A stretch of 64,000 nt of DNA, taken from the NCBI RefSeq assembly GCF_014651915.1, contig NZ_BMXU01000002.1:62001-126000 (forward strand), written 5' to 3'. The position numbers and the translations under genes were made by a program. Positions within the stretch are counted from its first letter, which is position 1. Each line of letters begins with the position of its first letter. Positions 45,677 through 55,607 of the stretch are shown here, in pieces. The stretch comes from Parvularcula lutaonensis (GTDB taxonomy: Bacteria; Pseudomonadota; Alphaproteobacteria; Caulobacterales; Parvularculaceae). Under the pieces are notes generated by a model. The model had not been told where the DNA came from. It saw only the letters and a program-made list of their open reading frames with translations, and searched no databases.

Positions 45677-47881
45677 TCAGTCGTCGAACTCCTCGCGCGA
45701 GCATTCGAGGTCAAGGGTCGCCGTCACCGGATCGTCTCGCTTCAGCCGGACACGGATTGCATGGCGTGCCGTGGGCACCGCTGCGTGTTCCTCCATGCGC
45801 TCGAGATCGACGCCTTCACGCAGCAGGTCGGCGATCATCCGGTCGAACGATTCGGCTGCAGCCCGATCTGACGAAAGCCTGTCGATATGCCCTGTGTTCA
45901 GGTTGACCCTGTCACCGGGGCCGAACATCCTGATACGGACATGTCGCGCGACGAAGCCATCCTGGCCATTGCGGGTATCGCTGTCCCGCGTGTCCACGAG
46001 GACGAAGCCGTGACGGCCTGCAGCGGTCAGCTCGAGGCCGGACTTGGTGGCGATGACAGCGCTTTCATCGCAGACGCCAATGCCGAAATCCTCGTTCTCT
46101 TCAGCACACGCAATGATCAGGCGACCGAGCCTGCGGCCCGAGATCAGGTTCTGGTCGGCAACGCCCGCCGCCAGCAGGCCAATGCCTTCATGGATCACGA
46201 GGCCCTGGTGGCCGAGGTCCGAAGCCACACCGTAGCGCATCGCTTCATAAGACGAGCCGCCTGCAATCATCAGGCGTGAGAGCGCGGAGACGGCACCGCT
46301 GGCGGCGACGATGGTCGCTCCGTGGGCGTAGGCCTTCGCGATGGCGCGAAGGACGGCACTCTCCTCGCCCCGGTGCAGCAGGGTTTCGACAAGCCGGATC
46401 TGGTTCCCGCCACAAAGGAAGATCGCCTTCATGTCCTCGATGCGGTGGAGGAGGTCCGGGTCTTTTTCGGCGTAGTCGACATTGTCGATGGTCACGCCGA
46501 GATCGACAGCCTCAACACCGTGGTCGCGGAAGAAATCGACATGCTCCCGCGCCGTGCGCCGCGCCTCTGACGAGGCCGCGGCGAAGATCCCGACGGGACC
46601 CTGGCCGATCAGGCTGATGAATTCCTGCTGCTCGCGGGGTTCGGCGTAGATGGGCGACGAACCGAGAAGCACGATGCTCGAACGTTCGTTGAGGTCCATA
46701 CCGAAAGTCCGGACGCCGCGCTTCTCGCGTCTTTCGACGAGCTCGCGGGTGACCCTTTCAAGGTTCAGCGAAACGCGCAGGTTCAGCGCGGTGATGCGCA
46801 GGCCGTCCCCCGGCGTGGAGATCAGGCAGCGCGAGACGCCCTTGCGGCGGGTCACAGTGGTGATCGCCATGGTGTTCGTTCGCGGATCGACCACCGAGAG
46901 GGCGTCGGAGGAATAGGTCTTCTGGTCACCAAGGACGAGACGGGCGATCAGGTCATAGATGGCGTAGGCGCCGAAAGCATTTCGCTGGGACCTGGCAGGC
47001 GCGCGGTAAGCGATCTCCCGCTTGCGAACGTGCCGCTTGCTCTCGGATGGCTGGACCACGAACCCCGGCAGGGAAAAACTGTCGCCGTCATCGACATAGC
47101 TCAGCCTGACATTCTCGTAACGGCTGGCCTCGGGTTCGAGCGTCGCGTCGCGCGTATCAACGAAAAAGACGCCATACTCGCCGACAACCTGGCCTTCCTT
47201 GCCGTCGATGATCATCGCCGTGTTCTCGTCGACACCGAACGACCGCTTGACCCCTGCATGGCTCATCGCGACGATCATCCGTGCCAGGCGACCGCGCTTG
47301 ATCGCGTGCTGATCGACGAGGCCATGACCAAAAAAGCCGAGGCCATCCCCGAGCAGCAGACCGGGCTCGTCAGGGTCGTCGGTAAGCCCGTAAAACATCG
47401 CTTCATAGGACGTTCCGCCGACGATCATCGGATCGGACATCATCGCCGCACCTGCGCTCGAGCCGGCGAGGAGCCCGCCATTCCTGTGCGCATCCCGGAT
47501 CGCCTGCAGGAGCGGCGTCTCGACACCGCCGGGCTTGAGCGCGTTGAGAAGCTTCGACTGGTCACCGCCCGTGAAATAGACGCTTCCGAACTCGCGCACC
47601 TTTTCGATCAGGCCCGCGTCGTGCGCTGTCATCGGGGCGTTGTCCTCGGTGACGTGAGCCACTTCGGCCTTGAAGCCGTGCATCTCGAAGGCAGCGAGGG
47701 TCTCCTCACCCACTTCCATCGGTTCCGACGAAGCGGTCGGGAAGATCAGGATGCGGCCACCGCAAAGCCGCCGCATCTCGCGGTAGACCCTCCGGTTATC
47801 ATCCTCGAGACGTCCGCCGATGATGGCGAATTTCAAATCAAGGTTGGGACGACCTCGCCTCGAGGTGCGTTTGGAAGCCAT
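45677..47881 (-). CDS. Double-length cyanophycinase-like protein (S51 family, second half degenerate)
   Basis: A 734-residue protein made of two cyanophycinase-type domains, about residues 15-275 and 400-640, each with a beta-rich C-terminal part. The first half keeps GGDQ (105-108), the nucleophile elbow GSSAG with Ser142, His192 in DQHAIKRGR and Glu219 in GVDEN. The second half has GGNQ (491-494), AASGA with Ser528, Asn578 where His would be (DQNLISGRR) and Glu606. So one half is probably active and the other not. Cyanophycinase cuts the Asp-Arg polymer to beta-Asp-Arg. It lies 17 bases downstream of cphA on the same strand. Confidence 0.85.
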   Translation of the reverse strand: MASKRTSRRGRPNLDLKFAIIGGRLEDDNRRVYREMRRLCGGRILIFPTASSEPMEVGEETLAAFEMHGFKAEVAHVTEDNAPMTAHDAGLIEKVREFGSVYFTGGDQSKLLNALKPGGVETPLLQAIRDAHRNGGLLAGSSAGAAMMSDPMIVGGTSYEAMFYGLTDDPDEPGLLLGDGLGFFGHGLVDQHAIKRGRLARMIVAMSHAGVKRSFGVDENTAMIIDGKEGQVVGEYGVFFVDTRDATLEPEASRYENVRLSYVDDGDSFSLPGFVVQPSESKRHVRKREIAYRAPARSQRNAFGAYAIYDLIARLVLGDQKTYSSDALSVVDPRTNTMAITTVTRRKGVSRCLISTPGDGLRITALNLRVSLNLERVTRELVERREKRGVRTFGMDLNERSSIVLLGSSPIYAEPREQQEFISLIGQGPVGIFAAASSEARRTAREHVDFFRDHGVEAVDLGVTIDNVDYAEKDPDLLHRIEDMKAIFLCGGNQIRLVETLLHRGEESAVLRAIAKAYAHGATIVAASGAVSALSRLMIAGGSSYEAMRYGVASDLGHQGLVIHEGIGLLAAGVADQNLISGRRLGRLIIACAEENEDFGIGVCDESAVIATKSGLELTAAGRHGFVLVDTRDSDTRNGQDGFVARHVRIRMFGPGDRVNLNTGHIDRLSSDRAAAESFDRMIADLLREGVDLERMEEHAAVPTARHAIRVRLKRDDPVTATLDLECSREEFDD

Positions 47882-47898
47882 GGAGCGGGAACCTCATG

Positions 47899-50640
47899 TC
47901 AGGAGCGCGGTGCCAGCCAGACGCCGCGGTCATCCGAAACTATGGTATATCCCTCTGGAACATCAATTTCCGCCTCGAGGTTTTTTTGCTCAGCCTCGGC
48001 AGGATCCGCCGGCGGGCGGTGTTCCGGCTCGAACCGGACGATCTGCTTCCATGCCCGGGTGACGCCTGCGCAGAACATGAGGACGAGATCGTCGGGTCCT
48101 GCGCGCCGGAGCGCCTCGTCCACCGATTCAGCCTCGCTCTTCATGACCTCGATCCTGGTGGGATCGACGCCCTGCTTCTTCAGCTCGTCGACCATGATCT
48201 GCTGCACCTCGCCCTCGGCACGGCCGCGGAGATCGTCATCGGTGTGGCAGAGATAGAGGTCGAACTGGTTCGCGATGGCGCGGGCGATGGCGCGGATGTC
48301 CTCGTCCCGCCTGTCGCCCGGACAGGTCGCGCAGACGATCCGCTTGCCCTTGGTATCGAGCTGGTTGACCAGGTTCACCATCGACTGGATGGCCGCTTCG
48401 TTATGGCCGTAATCGAGGATGACGCGGAAGCCGTGCTCGTCAAAGACGTTCATCCGGCCCGGTGACTGGTAGAACGAATTGTTGAAGGTCCGCAGCCCGC
48501 TGCGGATCTGGTCGAGGCTGAGGCCCATCGAATACGCCATGGCGGCGGCAAACATCGCGTTCTCGACATTGTGCCGCGCCTTGCCTTCAAGGGTCGCCGG
48601 GATCAGGTGTGTCCACATCAACGGTGTCTGGCCCTCGCGGTCATAGAGCATGATCTGCTCGCCGTTGACGCCCTGTTCGAGAACGAGGGCACGCTTGCCC
48701 TTCTTGATGTGTTCACGGACGATCTTGTTGTCAGGGTTGCGGGTAATGTAGCAGAGGTTTTCCGCCTTGGTGTGCGCCGCCATCTTGAGCGTGTAGATAT
48801 TATCCGCATTCAGAACGGCGGTGTCGCGGGCAACCTCGACGACGAGGCGCTTGACCCGCGCCAGCTCGTCCAGGGTTTCCACCTCGCCTAGGCCGAGATG
48901 GTCGGAACTGATATTCAGCACGGCCCCCACATCGCAGTAGCGATAGCCCAGTCCGGCCCGGACGATGCCGCCGCGGGCGGTTTCCATCACCGCGACATCC
49001 ACGTCGGGGTCCCGCAGAACCATGCGGGCCGAGGTCGGCCCGGTCATGTCACCCTTCACCGACACATTGCCATCGATCATCACCGCGTCGGTGCTGGTCT
49101 GGCCAACCGTGAAGCCTGCCATCTTCAGGATATGCGCCAACATGCGGGCCGTCGTGGTCTTGCCGTTAGTGCCCGTCAGCGCAGCGATCGGGATCCGGCT
49201 CGGCGTGCCCGCCGGGAACAGCATGTCCATGACCGCGCCACCGACATCCCGCGGCTCGCCTTCGGAAGGCGCTATGTGCATCCTGATGCCTGGCCCTGCA
49301 TTGATCTCGCAGATCGCGCCGCCGGTCTCGCGATAGCTGCGGGTGATGTCCGTGGTCAGGAAATCGACGCCGCCGATGTCGAGGCCCACGGCCTTGATGG
49401 CGCGTTCGGCCATGCGCTGGTTGTCCGGGTGGATGGTATCGGTGCAGTCGATCGCCGTGCCGCCGGTAGAGAGATTGGCCGTTTTCCGCAGCAAGACCAC
49501 CTCGCCTTCGGCAGGCACCGAGTCAGGACGGTATCCCTTCTCCGCGAGCACTTCGAGCTCCCGGTCGCCCAGCTCGAGCCGGGTCAGCATGTTTTCATGC
49601 CCGACCCCGCGGCGGGGGTCGCGGTTCTCGATTTCGATCAGTTCACGGATTGTCGAGTGGCCATCGCCCGTCACATGCGCTGGCATGCGGCGGGCTGCGG
49701 CGACGAGCTTGCCATCGACGACGAGGATGCGGTGGTCGTCGCCCTGGATCATCGATTCCACGAGCACGCCGCTGCCGTTCGACGCGGCAATCGGGAACGC
49801 CTCGCGCACATCGTCCGCATTCTTGAGATTCACCGAAACGCCTCGGCCGTGATTGCCGTCCGACGGCTTCACGACGACCGGAAAGCCGATCGTTTCGGCG
49901 GCCCGCGCGGCACTTTCGGCATCGCGGGCGTAGATCTGCTCCGGCACCGGAAGGCCGAGATCGCTCAAGAGCTGGGTGCAGGCCTCCTTGTCCTTGGCGA
50001 TGTCGACAGCGATGCAACTCGTCTCGCTGGTCAGCGCAGCCTCGATACGCTTCTGGTACTTGCCCTGGCCGAGCTGGATCAGGCTCGCTTCGTTGAGCCG
50101 CAGCCAGGGTATATCGCGCCGGTCCGCAGCCTCGACCAGTGCCTGCGCCGAGGGACCAAGCACCCGGCGGCTGGCGAAGGAGACATAGTCGGCAATCTCC
50201 TCGCGGATCGGGAACGGCTTGCCCGGTATGGGGTCAATCAGCTCAAGGAGGATCAGTCGCGCAAGGTCCCCGGCTTCGAGCCCCGTCGAGCGGGAGAGGT
50301 ACCCGAACAGGACATCGCCCGTCTGGCCATCTCCCTTCGGCTCAAACCGAGCCAGTTCGCACCGGGCGCCAGCTTGGCGCTGAAGGCCGAGCGCTATCCA
50401 GGCGAGGACCTCTCCGAGGTGGCAGTCCCCTTCCCGCAGCACATCGCCCAGCATCCGGCCGTCGGTATGGGGCCGCGTCTCAAGACCCGGAAGCACCTCC
50501 AGCAGCCTCTCCGCTACGTCCCTGCCGTAGGCCCGCAGGGTGAGGTCGCGATGTGCGCTGAAATCGACCGCCAGCCGGATCAATGGCTCGTGGTCATAGA
50601 TGTTCGGGCCGACATAAACGCGGGTTCGAAGAATCTTCAT
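47899..50640 (-). CDS. cphA: Cyanophycin synthetase
   Basis: A 913-residue CphA that polymerises aspartate and arginine into cyanophycin. It has an N-terminal domain, an ATP-grasp domain at about residues 220-475 (PVVVKPSDGNHGRGVSVNL, then AICEINAGPGIRMH), and a Mur-ligase-like domain with P-loop GTNGKTTT at 490-497 and LDYGHNEAAI near the C-terminus. The two halves add the two amino acids. The length and motifs are standard. The start at 50640 gives MKILRTRVY; the frame extends 22 codons upstream without support. CphA outside cyanobacteria is known and indicates nitrogen storage. Confidence 0.96.
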   Translation of the reverse strand: MKILRTRVYVGPNIYDHEPLIRLAVDFSAHRDLTLRAYGRDVAERLLEVLPGLETRPHTDGRMLGDVLREGDCHLGEVLAWIALGLQRQAGARCELARFEPKGDGQTGDVLFGYLSRSTGLEAGDLARLILLELIDPIPGKPFPIREEIADYVSFASRRVLGPSAQALVEAADRRDIPWLRLNEASLIQLGQGKYQKRIEAALTSETSCIAVDIAKDKEACTQLLSDLGLPVPEQIYARDAESAARAAETIGFPVVVKPSDGNHGRGVSVNLKNADDVREAFPIAASNGSGVLVESMIQGDDHRILVVDGKLVAAARRMPAHVTGDGHSTIRELIEIENRDPRRGVGHENMLTRLELGDRELEVLAEKGYRPDSVPAEGEVVLLRKTANLSTGGTAIDCTDTIHPDNQRMAERAIKAVGLDIGGVDFLTTDITRSYRETGGAICEINAGPGIRMHIAPSEGEPRDVGGAVMDMLFPAGTPSRIPIAALTGTNGKTTTARMLAHILKMAGFTVGQTSTDAVMIDGNVSVKGDMTGPTSARMVLRDPDVDVAVMETARGGIVRAGLGYRYCDVGAVLNISSDHLGLGEVETLDELARVKRLVVEVARDTAVLNADNIYTLKMAAHTKAENLCYITRNPDNKIVREHIKKGKRALVLEQGVNGEQIMLYDREGQTPLMWTHLIPATLEGKARHNVENAMFAAAMAYSMGLSLDQIRSGLRTFNNSFYQSPGRMNVFDEHGFRVILDYGHNEAAIQSMVNLVNQLDTKGKRIVCATCPGDRRDEDIRAIARAIANQFDLYLCHTDDDLRGRAEGEVQQIMVDELKKQGVDPTRIEVMKSEAESVDEALRRAGPDDLVLMFCAGVTRAWKQIVRFEPEHRPPADPAEAEQKNLEAEIDVPEGYTIVSDDRGVWLAPRS

Positions 50641-50836
50641 GGGACGGTCCCTATCTCGTGCCGGTGTTCTCAGGCGCAAAGAAGCGACGCAGGGGCATCC
50701 AAACACGCGCCTTGCTGCGCGAGAAAATGCTTCTCTATCTAACTGACGAGGTCAATTGCGTTTGTGTCAGATTTTGTGCACCCGCTGCGTATCATTGCCG
50801 AAACGTCTGCTCAAAAACAGCGCCCGGAGCGAGTAA

Positions 50837-51997
50837 ATGATTGAGATTGTTGAAAGGGAACAGCTTTCGGACTGTGTCACGAGGGAGCTGGTCAAGCTTC
50901 CGCCAGCTGGGAGCAGGACTTACGCGCCGATCGAGATCTTTCGCTTCGGGACCCCCGGCGCACGGCCCAAAGCGTATTTGCAGGCCGGACTCCACGCCGA
51001 CGAACTCCCCGGCATGCTGGTCCTGCGGAAGCTGCGCGAGACGCTGGCGGACCATGCTGGCCGCGGCGAGATCCTCGGGGAGATCGTCCTCATCCCGGTG
51101 TGCAACCCGATCGGGCTGTCCCAGGTGAAGGGCGGCTATCTTGTCGGGCGCGTGGAGCAAGAGACCGACAGGAACTTCAATCGCGGCTTCCCGGACCTTT
51201 GCGCTCTCGTCAAAGAGAAGGTCGAAGGAAAGCTCGGCGACGACCCAGTGGCCAATGTCGACACGATCCGGCACGCGATGCGGAAGAAGACTGCGAAGCT
51301 TGAACCCGACGGTGCTTTCGGCACGATGCAGCAGCTCCTGATCCATGAAGCCTGTGATGCCGACATCGTTCTCGACGTCCATGCCGACAACGAGGCCTTG
51401 CTGCACCTCTACACCGGTCTCGCCAATTGGCCGGATGCGGAAGACCTGGCGGCGGAGCTCGATGCCCGTGCGGTGCTCCTGAGTGACGAGTCCGGCGGCG
51501 AGCCCTTTGATGAGGCCTGCGGCTATGCCTGGGTCAAGCTGCAGAAGGCCTTCCCCGATGTCCCAATCCCGCAGGGCTGCCTTTCGGCGACGGTGGAGCT
51601 GCGTTCCAACAATCACGTCACCCACGAGGACAGCGATCGGGACATGCGCGCCCTCACCCGCTTCCTGATGCGTCGGGGGCTCATCAAGGGCGAAGCGGGC
51701 AGCCTGCCGCGCCTGCTCTGCGAGGCGACACCGCTCCGGGCGATGCAGCAGCTGCGCGCGCCTGCGGAGGGGCTGGTGGTCTACCGCGCGCGCCTCGGGG
51801 ACACGGTGCGCAAGGGCGATATCCTCGCCGAAATCGTCCCGCCCAAGGGCGGAGAGCCTGCCTTTGTCGAGGCGGTAACGGACGGGATCCTCTTCGCTCG
51901 CCATGACCAGCGCTGGGCTTGGGAGAACAAGGTGATCGGCAAGGTTGCAGGCTCGGCTTTGCTCGAAGAACGCAAGGGCAACCTTCTTACCGACTAG
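50837..51997 (+). CDS. M14-type aspartoacylase/succinylglutamate desuccinylase family amidohydrolase
   Basis: A 386-residue zinc hydrolase. Zinc ligands are in GLHADELPG (His53, Glu56) and DVHADNE (His182), and the catalytic Glu254 is in ATVELRSNN. A C-terminal beta domain with VYRARLGDTVRKGDILAEIVPP resembles a barrel-sandwich fold. The family removes acyl groups from amino acids. The gene is divergent from cphA across 196 bp and so may share regulation; hydrolysis of beta-Asp-Arg or an acyl-aspartate would fit but is inference. CGGAGCGAG precedes the ATG. Confidence 0.82.
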   Translation: MIEIVEREQLSDCVTRELVKLPPAGSRTYAPIEIFRFGTPGARPKAYLQAGLHADELPGMLVLRKLRETLADHAGRGEILGEIVLIPVCNPIGLSQVKGGYLVGRVEQETDRNFNRGFPDLCALVKEKVEGKLGDDPVANVDTIRHAMRKKTAKLEPDGAFGTMQQLLIHEACDADIVLDVHADNEALLHLYTGLANWPDAEDLAAELDARAVLLSDESGGEPFDEACGYAWVKLQKAFPDVPIPQGCLSATVELRSNNHVTHEDSDRDMRALTRFLMRRGLIKGEAGSLPRLLCEATPLRAMQQLRAPAEGLVVYRARLGDTVRKGDILAEIVPPKGGEPAFVEAVTDGILFARHDQRWAWENKVIGKVAGSALLEERKGNLLTD

Positions 51998-52111
51998 CGG
52001 CCTTCCGCGGCGAAGAAGCGCGGTTGGCGCCTGCGCCGCGTGCTCGACGTTTGTCTGCCGTTCATGTTTCCCTACCGGAATTCTGCCAAGATGTCGGCGC
52101 GGAGTGGGGAG

Positions 52112-54040
52112 ATGGCTGCGGCGATGGGAAACGCCCAGAGTGTCAGGTTCTGGATCGCATGCGCCGTGGGATTGCTGGGATATGTGATCCTCGCGGCCTG
52201 GGTCCCCACCCTTCTGCCTGTCGATACCAGCCAGCCCAACGCCGCCGCGCGTCAGGGCTACCATATCGGCTCCCTCTTCCCGATCATCGCGGGGTGGTCA
52301 GCGGTCCTTGCTGGCGCGGTGTTCCTTGCCTCGAGAAGTGGCTTGCTCGCACTCCCCGGCGGCCAGCAGCCTGGCCGGAAAGCGGGGGCGCCCCCGTCCC
52401 TGCGCGGACGTCTGGTGGAAGTCGCCATCTTGGTGGCGGCAGTGTTCGCCCTCTATTTCCCGCCGATCATCGTCAGGAACGGACCCTATACGGAAGATGC
52501 CTATTTCCTGCACACCGCACTTCGCGTTCTGTGCGGCCAGGATCCCTATGCCGATTTCAGCTTCCTCTACGGTCCGCTGATGATCTCTCTACAGAGTTTT
52601 TGGCTGGAACTGACAGGCTATACCCTCGAGAACTATTACTGGCTTGTCGCCATCCTGAACGCCGCGTTTTTCGGCGGTTTTCTCTGGTGGATGCAATCTG
52701 CTGTCCCCGAAAGGCGTGAGCGGATCATCCTGTTCCTCCTGCTGCTTCCCGCACTGGCTGACCTTCTCATGGGGCTCAACTACCTGCCCTGGCGGCGGAT
52801 GCTGCCGGTCATTGCCCTGCTCGTGATCTGCGCGGGACCGTTCGATTGGCGACGTATCGCGGTCACAGCAGGCATCCTGGCGGTTTCGGGGGCGCTTTCC
52901 TACGAATTCAAAGCAGTCGGTCTCATCTCTGTCGGGGGTGTCTATGCAGCTCTGCTGCTTTCGCCAGCATGGCGAGAAAGCCTTGTGAAAGGACCGGTCC
53001 TCGCTGCGGCCTCCCTGCTAGGAACGACGGCTCTCGTATTTATACTGACGAATGACAACTCCCTGAGCTATGTCAACTCGGTGGCCCACGTCTCGACGCG
53101 GGCCTCGGAGCTGGGACTTGGCGCCTTCAGGTTTTACTGGACAGCACACTCCCTCGCGGTTTTCGCGCTTTTTGCCCTCGGCTTGGTGGTTGTGGGCGCA
53201 GGTCTAGGCAGGCTGGCCAAGGTCGAGCCGACGCCGCGCGATCTCTTCCTCGTCGGCGCTGTCGTCTTCGCTGTTTTCAGCACGAGGATCGCTGTGCAGA
53301 GGGCTGACCTCTGGCATATGACCTTCCCCGCCATCGCCCTGACCCTCGCAGTCCTGCTTCCCGGCGAGCGTCGCTGGTTCCCGATCGACAGAAACATTCG
53401 AAGGTCCGCCTACGGCGCAGTCGCCTCCGCTTCAGTGTTTGCTGCTATCGGGCTTTTTCCAACAGCGGACCGCCTTGTTCGCGCTTATGCCGATGGCGCG
53501 CGGGATGTCCTCGGCGGTGAAGATCGCGGGGTGGTAAACGCGCGGCTGCATACTGTCCTTAATGAGATCTCCGACCCTGACGAGGCGATAGCTGCCCTTG
53601 CCGAATTTCTCGCAGCGCCTGAATACGCGAGGCGCGAGGTCTATCTCTACTCCTCTGCTTGGGAGGCTGCATCGGCGCTTGGCGCATGCCCTGCCGGCTA
53701 CACTTTCTATGATATTCCGTATAGCGAGGGTATGCGCAACGCCCGCGATGATCTCGAAGCGCTGAGCGACCCGCTGGTCATCATGCGTGCGCGTGACTTC
53801 GAAGCCCTGATGACTGGCGAATATCCTGAACGTCGCCGGCGGCGCTGGCGCAAACGGGACCATCTGGCCGACCGTCTGTCCACGGTCCACCTCCGTCAGC
53901 GCGAGATTGAGAACCAAATCGAGCATGAGATGTGGCGCGATGCTGTTGGCCAGCATATCGCTGACAGTTATCAGGAGGTGACGCGGATCGGCGAATTTGT
54001 CATTCTCGAACGCCGGGACCGCAGGGGGGACGCGGAGTGA
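52112..54040 (+). CDS. Polytopic membrane protein, GT-C-like glycosyltransferase candidate
   Basis: About 642 residues with roughly eleven transmembrane segments and a C-terminal soluble domain of about 180 residues. A large first periplasmic loop has TEDAYF and YADFSFLYGP, the acidic pair and YGP turn of GT-C enzymes such as ArnT. Similarity is only at motif level, so the family is tentative. The start is uncertain: ATG at 52112 with CGGAG seven bases upstream is chosen over 52040, 52091 and 52124. It heads a plus-strand run, with the next gene overlapping by GTGA. Confidence 0.65.
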   Translation: MAAAMGNAQSVRFWIACAVGLLGYVILAAWVPTLLPVDTSQPNAAARQGYHIGSLFPIIAGWSAVLAGAVFLASRSGLLALPGGQQPGRKAGAPPSLRGRLVEVAILVAAVFALYFPPIIVRNGPYTEDAYFLHTALRVLCGQDPYADFSFLYGPLMISLQSFWLELTGYTLENYYWLVAILNAAFFGGFLWWMQSAVPERRERIILFLLLLPALADLLMGLNYLPWRRMLPVIALLVICAGPFDWRRIAVTAGILAVSGALSYEFKAVGLISVGGVYAALLLSPAWRESLVKGPVLAAASLLGTTALVFILTNDNSLSYVNSVAHVSTRASELGLGAFRFYWTAHSLAVFALFALGLVVVGAGLGRLAKVEPTPRDLFLVGAVVFAVFSTRIAVQRADLWHMTFPAIALTLAVLLPGERRWFPIDRNIRRSAYGAVASASVFAAIGLFPTADRLVRAYADGARDVLGGEDRGVVNARLHTVLNEISDPDEAIAALAEFLAAPEYARREVYLYSSAWEAASALGACPAGYTFYDIPYSEGMRNARDDLEALSDPLVIMRARDFEALMTGEYPERRRRRWRKRDHLADRLSTVHLRQREIENQIEHEMWRDAVGQHIADSYQEVTRIGEFVILERRDRRGDAE

Positions 54041-54804
54041 GCGACGCACTCATCGGATACACAGGCTTTGTCGGCGGCAACCTCGATCGCCAGCACGCCT
54101 TCGCCGCCCGCTACAACTCGGCCAACATAAGCGACATCGCCGGGACCGAGATCGATACCCTCGTCTTCGCCGGGGCGCAGGGCAAGAAATGGTGGGCCAA
54201 CCAGAACCCGGACGAGGACTGGAGGAGCATCGAGAAGGCGCTCGCCCCGCTGCGACAGGCTTCGGTCCGCAGGCTGATCCTGATCTCCACCATCGACGTG
54301 CTGCCGCCCGGCCCCGGCCATGACGAGACGACCGATTGCAGCAAGCCTCAACATGCCTATGGCCGCAACCGCTTCCGGCTCGAGGAAGAGCTGAAGGCAA
54401 TGATCCCGGACACGACGGTTGTCCGGCTGCCTGGCCTCTTCGGCGAGGGCTTGAAGAAAAACGTCATCTACGATCTTCTTACGGACAATATGCTGGAGAA
54501 GATCAACCCGGCAAGCTCGTTCCAATATTACGATCTCACCCGGCTCTGGCAGGACATCTGCACGACGCTCGATGCCGGGATCCGGCTTATCCATTTCTTC
54601 CCAGAGCCCCTGGGCACGCAGGCCATCCTCGATGCGTTCTTCCCTGACAAAGCCGTGGGCTCCGCCCCCTATCCCGAGGCGCATTACGACTATCGCACGA
54701 TCCATGACGGGTTTTTCGGTGGGCGAGACGGCTATATGCTGGACACTGATGAAGTCCTCGAAGATCTTAGCCATTTCATAGAAACCGCGCGGGCGAAGAC
54801 ATGA
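54037..54804 (+). CDS. NAD-dependent epimerase/dehydratase-like protein (GTG start)
   Basis: A 255-residue SDR-like protein. The Rossmann start is LIGYTGFVGGNLDRQHAF, and a STIDVLPPGPG segment plus PQHAYGRNRFRLEEEL hold the Ser and Tyr-x-x-x-Arg (instead of Lys) residues; replacement of the usual lysine suggests atypical or lost activity. The substrate is presumably a nucleotide sugar. GTG overlaps the preceding stop by GTGA; its own stop overlaps the next ATG by ATGA. Confidence 0.75.
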   Translation: MSDALIGYTGFVGGNLDRQHAFAARYNSANISDIAGTEIDTLVFAGAQGKKWWANQNPDEDWRSIEKALAPLRQASVRRLILISTIDVLPPGPGHDETTDCSKPQHAYGRNRFRLEEELKAMIPDTTVVRLPGLFGEGLKKNVIYDLLTDNMLEKINPASSFQYYDLTRLWQDICTTLDAGIRLIHFFPEPLGTQAILDAFFPDKAVGSAPYPEAHYDYRTIHDGFFGGRDGYMLDTDEVLEDLSHFIETARAKT

Positions 54805-55607
54805 AGCTGGCAGTCTCGAACATCGCCTGGGAGCAGGATGACGAAGCTGCGGTTCTCGAGGCGCTCCGCCGCCATGGCACGAGCGGGGTCGAGGTTGCAC
54901 CCTCGAAGATCTGGCCAGAGTGGGAAGGCGCGACCCCCGCAGCCGCGACGGCCCAGGCCGCTCGTTATGCGGATCTCGGTTTCTCCGTACCTGCTCTGCA
55001 GGCGATCCTGTTCGGCAAACCTGATCTCCAAGTGTTCGGGGACGGGGCATCGCGTGCTGCCCTGCTCGACCACCTTGAATTCGTGTCCGAACTGGCCGGG
55101 TCCTTCGGGGCGAAAGTGCTGGTGTTCGGCTCTCCCAGGAACCGTGATCCGGGCGACATGCCTGCACATGAAGCTTTCGAACGGGGGGCTGATTTCTTCC
55201 GGGCTGCAGCCGAACGTGCACACGCACACGGAACGATCATTGGTCTCGAGCCCAATCCCCGGACCTATGCCTGCCGTTTCCTGACGAGCTGGCGCGACGT
55301 GAAACGCATGGTGGAGGCGGTTGGCCATGATGCCCTCGGCACACATCTCGATGTTGCGTGCATCAAGCTGGAGGATGACGAGCCGGCGGAGGCCGTGAGA
55401 GAATGCGGCGAGGCCATCGCGCATTTCCATATCACCGAGCCGGATCTCGGAGGATTTTCCGAGCCCTCAATGCCGCACGCCGAGGTCGCCATCGCTCTTC
55501 GCGAGGTCCAGTACGACCGCTGGCTTTCAGTCGAGATGCGTCCAGCCCCGGACCCTGTTTCGGCCGTCGATACCGCACTTCAATTCGTGACCCGGCACTA
55601 TGGCTGA
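54801..55607 (+). CDS. Xylose-isomerase-like TIM-barrel protein (sugar phosphate isomerase/epimerase)
   Basis: A 268-residue TIM barrel of the AP endonuclease 2/xylose isomerase-like family: MKLAVSNIAWEQDDEAAVLEAL at the start, VLVFGSPRNRDPGDMP, IIGLEPNPRTYACRFLTS with a metal-binding Glu, LGTHLDVACIKLEDDEP with a metal-binding Asp, and IAHFHITEPDLGGFSEPSM. It may isomerise or epimerise a sugar. It is coupled to its neighbours by overlaps of four and eight bases. Confidence 0.8.
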   Translation: MKLAVSNIAWEQDDEAAVLEALRRHGTSGVEVAPSKIWPEWEGATPAAATAQAARYADLGFSVPALQAILFGKPDLQVFGDGASRAALLDHLEFVSELAGSFGAKVLVFGSPRNRDPGDMPAHEAFERGADFFRAAAERAHAHGTIIGLEPNPRTYACRFLTSWRDVKRMVEAVGHDALGTHLDVACIKLEDDEPAEAVRECGEAIAHFHITEPDLGGFSEPSMPHAEVAIALREVQYDRWLSVEMRPAPDPVSAVDTALQFVTRHYG

